Assembly (NCBI GenBank): GCA_963934015.1
Contig: CAWVWT010000014.1
Location: 1-46,404 of the forward strand
Source of the DNA: MGIIb-P sp963934015
GTDB lineage: Archaea > Thermoplasmatota > Poseidoniia > Poseidoniales > Thalassarchaeaceae
DNA length: 46,404 nt
Direction: 5' to 3'
The notes beneath the pieces are model-generated. The model was given only the letters and a program-made list of their open reading frames with translations, did not search any database and was not told the DNA's origin. Position 1 is the first letter of the stretch, and each line of letters starts with the position of its first letter. Below, piece by piece: positions 1 through 8,079 of the stretch. Made by a program: the position numbers and the translations under genes.

Positions 1-1136
1 AGCCAATCTGTAATCATCAATGTTGGCATCCAAAGAATGAGGAGAACAATCTCAGGCGCTCCGATGAGCATCATTACACTGAGGCCAACATAGCAGGCTA
101 CTGAACCCATTGCAGACCAACGCAGAACCTTTGCACGACCGTAGATATCGGACAACCAAGGGCCCAGCAAACCGAGGTAAGTGGCGAAGATGAATATGTT
201 CGCCCAAAGGATGGCTTCACTAGCATCGAAACCGAGAACATCGCGCATGTAGAACATGAACATCCCCTCAAATCCGTCACCGAGAGGAATGAGGAAACAG
301 AGGAACAACACAATCCATGCAGTTCGTGTTCGCATCGCTGCCAACATTCGATTCATTGTCGAGGTTGAATCGGGGAAATCCAAATCCACATTCTCAATCG
401 CATCTTGCATCGTCTTGGCCTTACGACGTTTCTTCTGGGCCTGAGGGCCACGAATAGCCGCACCTTCCTTCATCATCAGGGTGATGGCCACGGCAAAGAT
501 GGCGGTAATCATCGCAGTAATCAGGCCAATCATCTGTATGGTGCCCCAATCTGTAGAAGTACCATCGACAAAGGGGCTTGATTTCGAGGTTAACCACCCC
601 ATTGTGAGCAATAGGATGTGGCCCCCACCACGGTAAGCGAGATTGATGCCTGAATTGAAGCGACCCAACTTTGGAATGCTTTCAGCCATCATTCCAGCAA
701 CAGCTTGTTCTGCAAATAGGCGTGGAATCAAAGCGATGAACATAACGCCAACGAAAACCCAAGTGGCCGTTTGTATATCGATGAAGAGAAGAGGGAGGAG
801 CAAAACAATGTGCAAAATCGTCCCGAGGAGAATCCAACTTCGGCGACGACCAAAGGGCAACTGAACAAAACGCTCCACAGGTTGAGCCCAAATGAGGCGA
901 AGGAAGAATGGAATTTTCAACATCATGATCGCAATCGCGATATCCTTGATTGGAAGTTGGAACTCATTGTTGGCAACTGTGCCGATCCAAAGTCCGACAA
1001 AAGCGTAAGGCAACATCAAACCGAGGTAGAAAATTACAACCCAAATGTCTCGGAAAATGTCCTTCTTACCGATATCAACCCAGCCGGTCTTGAGACCGCC
1101 TGAAGGGACGATTTCCGCGTCGAGGATGTCGGACAT
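1..1136 (-). CDS. MFS-type membrane transporter, C-terminus cut by window edge
   Basis: An open frame runs on the minus strand from an ATG at 1136 to the window edge (378 codons, no stop), so the C-terminus is missing. The product is strongly hydrophobic with about ten visible membrane segments. It has a basic loop after the second segment (QLPFGRRRSW) and a long charged central loop (residues about 220-260) containing QKKRRKAKT, the usual divide between the two six-helix halves of the major facilitator superfamily. A second-half segment ends in LLGPWLSDIYGRAKVLRW, matching the MFS loop pattern G-x-x-x-D-x-x-G-R. It would move a small solute across the cytoplasmic membrane; the substrate cannot be told. 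An earlier ATG in the same frame is blocked by a TAG, which supports this start. It lies 44 bases downstream of the M60 peptidase gene on the same strand, so co-transcription is likely and peptide or sugar uptake is possible. Confidence 0.8.
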   Translation of the reverse strand, partial: MSDILDAEIVPSGGLKTGWVDIGKKDIFRDIWVVIFYLGLMLPYAFVGLWIGTVANNEFQLPIKDIAIAIMMLKIPFFLRLIWAQPVERFVQLPFGRRRSWILLGTILHIVLLLPLLFIDIQTATWVFVGVMFIALIPRLFAEQAVAGMMAESIPKLGRFNSGINLAYRGGGHILLLTMGWLTSKSSPFVDGTSTDWGTIQMIGLITAMITAIFAVAITLMMKEGAAIRGPQAQKKRRKAKTMQDAIENVDLDFPDSTSTMNRMLAAMRTRTAWIVLFLCFLIPLGDGFEGMFMFYMRDVLGFDASEAILWANIFIFATYLGLLGPWLSDIYGRAKVLRWSAMGSVACYVGLSVMMLIGAPEIVLLILWMPTLMITDW

Positions 1137-1138
1137 CA

Positions 1139-1155
1139 CGCGGCCTACGGCCGCG
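1139..1155 (-). repeat. Perfect GC inverted repeat just before the transporter start
   Basis: A 7-base perfect inverted repeat (CGCGGCC, spacer TAC, GGCCGCG) ends two bases before the transporter ATG (1136) on the minus strand. It would fold into a stable hairpin in mRNA read from the peptidase gene. No T-run follows, so it does not look like an intrinsic terminator. A translational or mRNA-processing role is inference only. Confidence 0.5.
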
Positions 1156-1180
1156 ATTCAGTCATGAGGGTGACGGATGC

Positions 1181-4100
1181 CTATGTTGTGATGAATGACT
1201 GGTTATCTGTCCAATTTTGGCCATTCCCGTTTTCACCCATCACTCGCCAATGATAGGTTTGACCACTCATCAATCCACTTATCGAATGTTGCCAATCATC
1301 TACGGTTGACGTCCCTAGGTTTACACAATTCGTCCAACTCATTGTGCTGTTGCCTCCATCGAATAGACCCCAACAAATGGTCAAATTCGTATTTGTCCCA
1401 TTGTCATAGACATCCCATTCTAGATCGGCTGCATTATTGGTCACATTTACCGAGTTCGCATCTCGTAAAATTGCATCATATTCGTAAACCCAACCTCGAA
1501 GAGGGTCAGTATTCCAAATTGGGAGGTGATCAATAGCATCCCAACTCGATTGAATCAATGGGAATCCCCAAGCGGCGAGATATGGCATCAAATTATGACC
1601 CGTATTTAGGGAAATTTGAATTGCCCATTGATTGAATTCTGCTGAATCCCCGGAAGGTTGAGTGCTGTAATTGTAATAGTATTCTTGGAAGGCGGCGGTG
1701 AATGGAGCCCAACCAAATTCCTCTTGGATTTGCATGTGCGTTTCAAGCGCAGTCCAAACAGACCAAGAGGAAATTTGAGCACCGTTGTTGAAGTAAGTTT
1801 CAGTTCGAGTTTGGCGGCTACTCGGTGACATCGCCCCGTGTCCGGTAAGACCTACAAGTTCCTCCATCAAATGCATTGAGTATAGGTTGCAAGTGGTCTC
1901 GGTATTACCTGGTAGTGTTGAGGACATCCATTGATGATTATGACCCAGTTCATGGAACATGCCCCAATCTCCATTTTCATACATGTAAGTGCCATTGACG
2001 ACCCCGGCGACACTCGCTGTGTGGGCCATGAATGGATAACCACTGTGCATCCAACCCGCACTGATCTGTACATCGAAGACTGCACGCTCAATCCGCGGCC
2101 ATGGTGTAAATCCCGAAAGATTGTGTTCCATCTGCAAAGCAGCATCCCAGAAATCCATTGCATAATCTGGATCGTCGAGGTTTCGAATATAGCTCGAAGG
2201 AACTGTTAGGATGAAGAAACCGGATGAAAGTTCAGCCGAGGGGGCAGGGGCATGACGAAGTGTGTTTTGCCAATCGGTGAGATTTGTAATGCCATGCTGA
2301 TACCATGGCATCTCGACTGCATTCTCAATTGTGACATTGAATTCACCAAGCGTTGAACCTGCTGCCATGGCTACATAAATCGCACCTCCAAATGCATTTC
2401 CAACCTCCATTGAAGTGTTGTCAACATACCACCATCGGTGAATCCGAGGATGGCGATCTAGCGTATCCTTCCCCCATAGGTTGTCCGTATGCGCGCCAAT
2501 CAAAACGTATGCATCTTGATTAACGATATGTGCCGGGAAAGTGACATTCACCACATCCCCAGGTGCTGCATAAAGTCCGGTACTCATCCGACCATGTGAA
2601 CGGGCACCTGCATAGCCAAAACTCGAGGGTAAACCCGCAAAATTACCATCGATTTGAAGGGTCCGATTAAGCCGGGGTGCAGTCGCGTTTACCGAGCCGG
2701 GGAATGAGGATGATGATGGATGGGCTGTCAATTCAGTTGCTGGTAATTTCTGCATTAATTGTTCTTGGACGTTGAGGAGTAGATCGTCGATTTCATCTGC
2801 GTCCATTGTATACCGGTTCTGCGAATCGATGTGAAACCATCCAGTGGTATTCGATAGTGCTCGAACCGCACTCCAATATGCAGTGAAATCAAGGGGTAAA
2901 TTTGAGGCACACAAATTCACGGTATTGGCGACCTGTGCCGCATCGTCACCAGTCAACATTAGAGTTCCAGCAAAGTGCTGCTGGAGAAGTGGCAAAGCGC
3001 CGTAAAGTCGGTAATGTGGACCTAGGTGTGCATCTGTGACCGTTGTTGTCGTGTAGATGTTTGAGGTTGATACCAGAAGTCCAGTGGTTTTTGCAATCTT
3101 GTTACCGGGGTAATTGTGTGGCCCGTCACTATTCGAATAGGACCAATACCATGCATGGCCGCCCATGATGAGGCCACCACCATTTGTCAACCAAGTCTCA
3201 ATCTGAGTATTTTCCGTATCTGAATAAGAATTCCAAAATTCTGTCACAAAGCAATCCATATTGTGAAAATCAGCAGGTGTAGCTGAAGTGATGACTGAAT
3301 ACCCTTCAGCGAGCAACGTATCCTTCCACCCATTGAATGAAGACTCAAGGCCGACGCGTTGCCGTCCATCACAAACCCAGTCAAGGGTGTTGAGGCTGAG
3401 ATTGCCATGGGCCCCACTGATCTGGGATACCATCGCTTCGTGTCCATAGCCTACAACACGGCCCATTCCGGAGTGTGATGCAGAGATTGTGGGTCTGTCT
3501 AAACCATCGAGACCGAGCGGAAATGCCCATTCTCCAAAGGGCAAGATGAGTGAAGGGTAGGAGCCACCGTAACTCACACTTCCGACAGATCGAATTGTGA
3601 GTTCATCATAATCCGCTGCCAAATCGTGGATGGCAAATGTGAGATTCACACCGAACGAACCCCCACTATTGTTGGCCCAAATTGTGTGAGTTGTCCATGC
3701 GTGCCGATCGATTGTCCGACCCGGTGGTGTACCACTGATTGTGCCGTTCGAATCAATCGAGATTCCATCGATTGGTGGGTCCAGAGCCCAAGTGAGAATT
3801 GGTGCACCTCCATTGTCAACTGGGAATTGAATACTCTGATTGGCTTGTAACACAAATTCGGTTGACCCCCAACTCAGATTAGAGGGGAAATAATCCGCAA
3901 CCCGGATGCCGAGGATAACCGAACAATTCCCACCTGTATTGACTGCGGATACGACATGGGCTGTCCATGGATGCAAAGTATCAGCCGAACCAAATATGCG
4001 TCCTGTTGTCGAACTGAAATTCAATCCTTGTGGTAAATCAGGGTCAATACTCCATGTGATCGCAGTCCCGCCTGTGGTTTCGGGTAACATGTCAATAGTA

Positions 4101-5185
4101 TCATTCATCCAAATCAAATCAAGAGGCATTCGATTGTACCCAATCGATGCTACGGGCGCATCGTTGACTGTGATGGCAATAATCGATATCGCGCCACCTC
4201 CAGTATTGTTTGCCCAAACAATATGCGATGTGAGAAATTGAAGTTCTGCAGGGGTTCCTGAAATCCGCCCCGTGGATGCATTGAGTGACAATCCGTTGGG
4301 CAGCGGCGGTTCGATTTCAAACGATATTGGTTCGCCACCAATGTGGGATACAATCAGTGGGACAATTGGTTCACCCATTGTCAAAACAAGGGGCACCTGC
4401 CCCCAATGAACATTCACAGGTGGTTGATCAATGACTGCAAGAGTAATGCTAGCATTCACATGACCACCCGTATTGGTGACCGTGATTGTGTAAACAGTTG
4501 TCACTTCCAAATTGAAGGGTACGCCTGAAATAGAGCCATTGAGAATGCTAAAAGTTAGGCCCAAAGGCAATATTGGTTCAATCTCCCAGACACCTTGATC
4601 GCCCTCAATACTTGGTGCTGGAATGGAAGCAGGTTGGCCTTTCACCAATACCCATGCACCCGGTGAAACATCGAGGTTTATGGGTGGATGTTCGATAAAT
4701 TGGATTGAAAAGTTAGATTGGACTGCAGAGACTGAATTTTGGGCTCCAATCATACAATCAAGACTTCCGATATCGGATGCGAAGAAATAGATTGAACCAT
4801 TCGAAGGGACAAGTATGCTAGGGTCATTACAAGTTACATCCCATTCACTTGCTTCATCACCATCAAAAGTCGGTTCCAGCCAAGCACCTTCTCCAACGAA
4901 TATGTGTTCAGGAGGGGTGTATGATAAATTCGAAATTGGAGTCATACACTCAATTTCCCCAGGGGAATTTTGGTCGATAGGGGGCACTTGAATTTGTCCC
5001 GTTGAACAAGGAACCTCTGGTTCGGGTTCAGGTTCAGGCTCAGGTTCGGGTTCTGGAAGTGTAGGGGAATTATCTCCATCCGAATTTGATGTCTGTGATT
5101 GAAAATTACCAATACCTGCAAGTCCACCCAGAAGGAGCAAAGCGACAAGCAAAGCAGGCAATAGCCGGTTTGGCTCTTCAGACAC
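1181..5185 (-). CDS. Secreted or membrane-anchored M60-like metallopeptidase with Ig-like repeats
   Basis: The product is about 1334 residues. I chose the GTG at 5185 because the reading frame upstream runs into the divergent epimerase gene, and this start gives a short head followed by a hydrophobic segment (LLPALLVALLLLGGLAGI). Next come a Pro-Glu linker, several He_PIG/putative-Ig type repeats (for example GLSLNASTGRISGTP, residues about 150-500), a glutamine-amidotransferase-like fold region (about 560-780), then a region typical of M60/enhancin peptidases (STGLYAAPGDVVNV; IGAHTDNL). The zinc site is HELGH at residues 1078-1082, with a following Glu in LMEELVG, fitting the M60 pattern HExxH...E. 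A fibronectin-III-like tail (GLMSGQTYHWRV) ends the protein. M60 enzymes cleave glycosylated proteins such as mucins, so this is probably an extracellular glycoprotein-degrading protease. No C-terminal anchor is seen. The MFS gene follows in the same direction. Confidence 0.8.
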   Translation of the reverse strand: MSEEPNRLLPALLVALLLLGGLAGIGNFQSQTSNSDGDNSPTLPEPEPEPEPEPEPEVPCSTGQIQVPPIDQNSPGEIECMTPISNLSYTPPEHIFVGEGAWLEPTFDGDEASEWDVTCNDPSILVPSNGSIYFFASDIGSLDCMIGAQNSVSAVQSNFSIQFIEHPPINLDVSPGAWVLVKGQPASIPAPSIEGDQGVWEIEPILPLGLTFSILNGSISGVPFNLEVTTVYTITVTNTGGHVNASITLAVIDQPPVNVHWGQVPLVLTMGEPIVPLIVSHIGGEPISFEIEPPLPNGLSLNASTGRISGTPAELQFLTSHIVWANNTGGGAISIIAITVNDAPVASIGYNRMPLDLIWMNDTIDMLPETTGGTAITWSIDPDLPQGLNFSSTTGRIFGSADTLHPWTAHVVSAVNTGGNCSVILGIRVADYFPSNLSWGSTEFVLQANQSIQFPVDNGGAPILTWALDPPIDGISIDSNGTISGTPPGRTIDRHAWTTHTIWANNSGGSFGVNLTFAIHDLAADYDELTIRSVGSVSYGGSYPSLILPFGEWAFPLGLDGLDRPTISASHSGMGRVVGYGHEAMVSQISGAHGNLSLNTLDWVCDGRQRVGLESSFNGWKDTLLAEGYSVITSATPADFHNMDCFVTEFWNSYSDTENTQIETWLTNGGGLIMGGHAWYWSYSNSDGPHNYPGNKIAKTTGLLVSTSNIYTTTTVTDAHLGPHYRLYGALPLLQQHFAGTLMLTGDDAAQVANTVNLCASNLPLDFTAYWSAVRALSNTTGWFHIDSQNRYTMDADEIDDLLLNVQEQLMQKLPATELTAHPSSSSFPGSVNATAPRLNRTLQIDGNFAGLPSSFGYAGARSHGRMSTGLYAAPGDVVNVTFPAHIVNQDAYVLIGAHTDNLWGKDTLDRHPRIHRWWYVDNTSMEVGNAFGGAIYVAMAAGSTLGEFNVTIENAVEMPWYQHGITNLTDWQNTLRHAPAPSAELSSGFFILTVPSSYIRNLDDPDYAMDFWDAALQMEHNLSGFTPWPRIERAVFDVQISAGWMHSGYPFMAHTASVAGVVNGTYMYENGDWGMFHELGHNHQWMSSTLPGNTETTCNLYSMHLMEELVGLTGHGAMSPSSRQTRTETYFNNGAQISSWSVWTALETHMQIQEEFGWAPFTAAFQEYYYNYSTQPSGDSAEFNQWAIQISLNTGHNLMPYLAAWGFPLIQSSWDAIDHLPIWNTDPLRGWVYEYDAILRDANSVNVTNNAADLEWDVYDNGTNTNLTICWGLFDGGNSTMSWTNCVNLGTSTVDDWQHSISGLMSGQTYHWRVMGENGNGQNWTDNQSFITT

Positions 5186-5261
5186 AATGTGCGCAAGGCG
5201 CCAAAGGAGATAGCATTCTCCCTTCGGGCAACCTCTTGACCTGTGACGGATTCGAGTAATT

Positions 5262-6050
5262 ATGCGGGTCGTGATTACTGGAGCCGCGGGCCTAATTGGA
5301 GGCATAGTCCATGACCATTTGACTTCACTTGGCCATGATGTCATCGGTATCGATCGACCTCTGAATGATTGGCTGGCAGCCGGGAGAAATACAGAGGACG
5401 GAAATGCCCGGAATCGAGTTGCAATTGAAATGGATTTGACTACAGTTTCCGATGAAGAGCTGTGTGCGGTTTTCGAAGACTCAGATTGCCTCCTTCATTT
5501 GGCTGCAGACGCGAACCCTTCCAATGATGATTCATCGATGATGCGCAACAATATCGAGCCCACCACGGCTATTTTTCGGTGCGCAAAATCATCCCACATT
5601 AGTCGAGTCATCGTCGCCTCAAGTGGTTTGACACAAGTTGGGCTTGAACCCTTGTTTGCAGAAGGGGGTCCGATGTACGGGCGCATGATTCGAATCGAAG
5701 ATGGTGTCTCACCAACCTCGACATATGGGGCTTCAAAAATATATGCAGAAGTACTGGCTGAAATGCATGCACGAATCCATGGAATAGAGACCATTGCCGT
5801 TCGCATTGGAACTGTCATCCCCGATGAATCCGAGCATTGGCGCCGTGGTGGCCGGTTGCAAGCAACCGCATTCTTGGCGGAAGATGTGCGCCAATTCTTC
5901 CAAGCAGCGGTTGAGAAACCGTTGGATGGACATCTCCTCACTGCAGCCCAATCTGATTCACCCGGGCGATTTCTCGATCTTGAGCCGGGGCTTGCAGTAC
6001 TGAATTGGTCCCCAATTCCATGGCCAGACAGTGCAGAGAACCTGCAATGA
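5262..6050 (+). CDS. NAD-dependent epimerase/dehydratase (extended SDR), uronate-dehydrogenase-like
   Basis: A 262-residue Rossmann-fold enzyme. The N-terminal dinucleotide site GAAGLIG (residues 7-13, GxxGxxG) is followed by an acidic residue after strand 2 (GIDRP), favouring NAD. LHLAADANP and the catalytic Y155-x3-K159 (YGASK) complete the extended SDR pattern. The short length and the text around LHLAADANP, VASSGL and the arginine-containing RIGTV segment resemble bacterial uronate dehydrogenases and related sugar epimerases; the exact substrate is not settled. It starts with an ATG at 5262, facing the M60 peptidase gene across 76 bases, and its stop overlaps the possible ATG of the next gene (ATGA), so it heads an operon with the kinase-dehydrogenase fusion and the mannosidase. 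A sugar or uronate oxidation step in the same pathway is the likely job. Confidence 0.78.
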   Translation: MRVVITGAAGLIGGIVHDHLTSLGHDVIGIDRPLNDWLAAGRNTEDGNARNRVAIEMDLTTVSDEELCAVFEDSDCLLHLAADANPSNDDSSMMRNNIEPTTAIFRCAKSSHISRVIVASSGLTQVGLEPLFAEGGPMYGRMIRIEDGVSPTSTYGASKIYAEVLAEMHARIHGIETIAVRIGTVIPDESEHWRRGGRLQATAFLAEDVRQFFQAAVEKPLDGHLLTAAQSDSPGRFLDLEPGLAVLNWSPIPWPDSAENLQ

Positions 6051-8053
6051 ACCAGCACGTCCTCGGACAGGATATGTCCGACTCACTCACATTGGGTATC
6101 GATGTCGGAACCAGCGCCACCAAGGTCCTCTTACTCCAGTCGGATTCGACTTGGGAAATGGGTGTATGGCCCTCATCGGAAGGTTTGTGGGATAATCTAC
6201 AGAATTGGTTGGGTAACCGAGGTCAACAAATTACTCGAGTCGGCATTACAACCCATGGACCTTCAGCGGTCGTTATTCGCGATGGTTCACTTTGTGGACG
6301 CGTAATCCCTTGGCATGAGTCTCTACCGAAACAATGTGAAAGACCTTCTGAAGGTGAACACCACCTACCTCGCACACGCGCATGGGTTCCCTCGAGATTA
6401 GCACAATGGGAATTGGAATTTGGGTCACTCAAAAATGGGATTGCGGTTCAACTCAAAGATTTCTACAATTGGGAACTGACTGGAATCATCGCAAGAGATC
6501 AACGATCGATGAGGGGGTTTTCCGGTGATGGCCATTTCCACCTACCTGCGAGTGTGATTGGCCAAGTCACTAGAGATGGTTCGAAATTATCAGGCATCGC
6601 TGCAGGTGCAGATGTCATCTGTGGATGTGATGACTTGACTGCAGGAGTGATTGGTCTGGGCGCAACCACGGGAGTTTTGTTCAATCTTGCAAACACCAGC
6701 GAACATGTTGGCATGGTGGGTGGTGAACATCAAGAGGGAATGAGTTGGTTACCACCCCTCGGACAATTGCCCGCGCTGAGTTACAATGCAACCACCGCAG
6801 ACCCGAATATGGGCCAGGAGGAAAGAAATCAATCGGTTCTGGAGCTCCGAAATCGGTTCCCCTCCGGAGAAATGTGGATCGGGGGTGGGTTCGCAATGAA
6901 TTCACAATTGGTTCAATCACGTGATGCAATCTACAAGGCGGGCCAGGAAGTCAGTGTACTCGGTGTGGCCAAGCTAGCGAACCGACGACCGTTGGCAGTA
7001 ATATTCGGTGCTGGAAAGGTCGGAAGAGGATTCTTGGCACAACTTCTCAACCGCGCAGGATGGGATTTTTCATTGGTTGATTCCCACGTCAAGACCGTCG
7101 AAGAATTACGAGCCAATGATGGCTGGGGGGTATACAATCTATCAACTGGTGATACTGAACGATTAGAGGCTCAGGACATCATGCATATCGACGATGACCT
7201 CGACGGTTTGCTTGGAAAGGCAAATCTCGTTTTGACGGCGATGGGGGCCAATCATCTGACACAGTGGTCCGAAATAATCCGTAAGCCATTGTGTAACCGA
7301 TTGCAGAAGGGAAATATTGACCTCATATTGGCTGAAAATCACCCTCGCCCCGCAACTGCGGTTCGTGAAGCACTACTAGGTGGTGCGGATGAAGTCGAAT
7401 CTCAACTCATTGAAAAAAATCTAGGCATTGCTCAGGCACAGGTCCTACGCTCTTGTATTGAGCCTACTGAACAGCAACATCCCCTCACAATTCAGGTTCA
7501 AGATCACTGGACTCTACCTCTTGATGGGGATGCCCTCAGAACTAATATCACAATCGAAGGATTCGAACTCAAACCAAATTTTGAACGCGAGTTGACACGA
7601 AAACTATTCACTTACAATTGTGTCAATGCAATGGTGTGTTACATCGGCCATCTTGCAGGATACAAATGGCTGGCTGATGCTGCTAATAATCCAATGATCG
7701 CAGAACTTGCACTACAAGCTGGAAGGGAATCCTCCGCTGCATTGGTAACTGCCTATGGGTTCGATACAGAAGAGCAACACATGTGGTGCACTCGTGCATT
7801 AACAAAATATCAGGACAAGACCATCCGTGACCCAATCGAACGAAATGCGAGGGACCCTGTAAGAAAACTCGGCCGTTTTGAGAGATTGTTGGGGCCAATC
7901 CACCTCTGTATGCAGCATGATTTACCGCATCAAACACTGCTAATTGGGGTGGCTGCTGCACTTCGATATCCGGGTGCAACAATGGATGAAACTCTCCCTA
8001 CGGGAGAGGCTGATGCTAGATTAGAATCTCTCCTTGCTTCTGAATCAATTTGA
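6047..8053 (+). CDS. Fusion protein: compact FGGY-type carbohydrate kinase plus mannitol-dehydrogenase-family domain
   Basis: A 668-residue protein with two recognisable halves. Residues about 10-315 look like a shortened FGGY kinase: the ATP-site strand LGIDVGTSATK, a GDN-like catalytic-Asp region (CGCDDLTAGVIGLG) and a late GGGFAMNSQLVQSR motif. Residues about 320-668 match mannitol-1-phosphate 5-dehydrogenases and polyol-specific long-chain dehydrogenases: the NAD site FGAGKVGRGF, the helix with K519 and N524 (KLFTYN), and a late DPIERNARDPVRKLGRFERL. The family histidine three residues after that Asn is N527 here. The combination suggests a polyol or uronate redox step coupled to ketose phosphorylation in the cytosol; this is inference. 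The start could be ATG 6047 (overlapping the upstream stop) or ATG 6074 (MSDSLTLGID). Typical FGGY kinases are about 500 residues, so the kinase half is clearly reduced and may be non-catalytic. Confidence 0.75.
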   Translation: MNQHVLGQDMSDSLTLGIDVGTSATKVLLLQSDSTWEMGVWPSSEGLWDNLQNWLGNRGQQITRVGITTHGPSAVVIRDGSLCGRVIPWHESLPKQCERPSEGEHHLPRTRAWVPSRLAQWELEFGSLKNGIAVQLKDFYNWELTGIIARDQRSMRGFSGDGHFHLPASVIGQVTRDGSKLSGIAAGADVICGCDDLTAGVIGLGATTGVLFNLANTSEHVGMVGGEHQEGMSWLPPLGQLPALSYNATTADPNMGQEERNQSVLELRNRFPSGEMWIGGGFAMNSQLVQSRDAIYKAGQEVSVLGVAKLANRRPLAVIFGAGKVGRGFLAQLLNRAGWDFSLVDSHVKTVEELRANDGWGVYNLSTGDTERLEAQDIMHIDDDLDGLLGKANLVLTAMGANHLTQWSEIIRKPLCNRLQKGNIDLILAENHPRPATAVREALLGGADEVESQLIEKNLGIAQAQVLRSCIEPTEQQHPLTIQVQDHWTLPLDGDALRTNITIEGFELKPNFERELTRKLFTYNCVNAMVCYIGHLAGYKWLADAANNPMIAELALQAGRESSAALVTAYGFDTEEQHMWCTRALTKYQDKTIRDPIERNARDPVRKLGRFERLLGPIHLCMQHDLPHQTLLIGVAAALRYPGATMDETLPTGEADARLESLLASESI

Positions 8054-8079
8054 TAGGTGGTCGCAGACCTTGCGGTAGC

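Noticed and set aside
5495..6058. A 187-codon minus-strand frame opposite the epimerase
   Set aside because: Antisense to a clear SDR enzyme; no own start context or motif.
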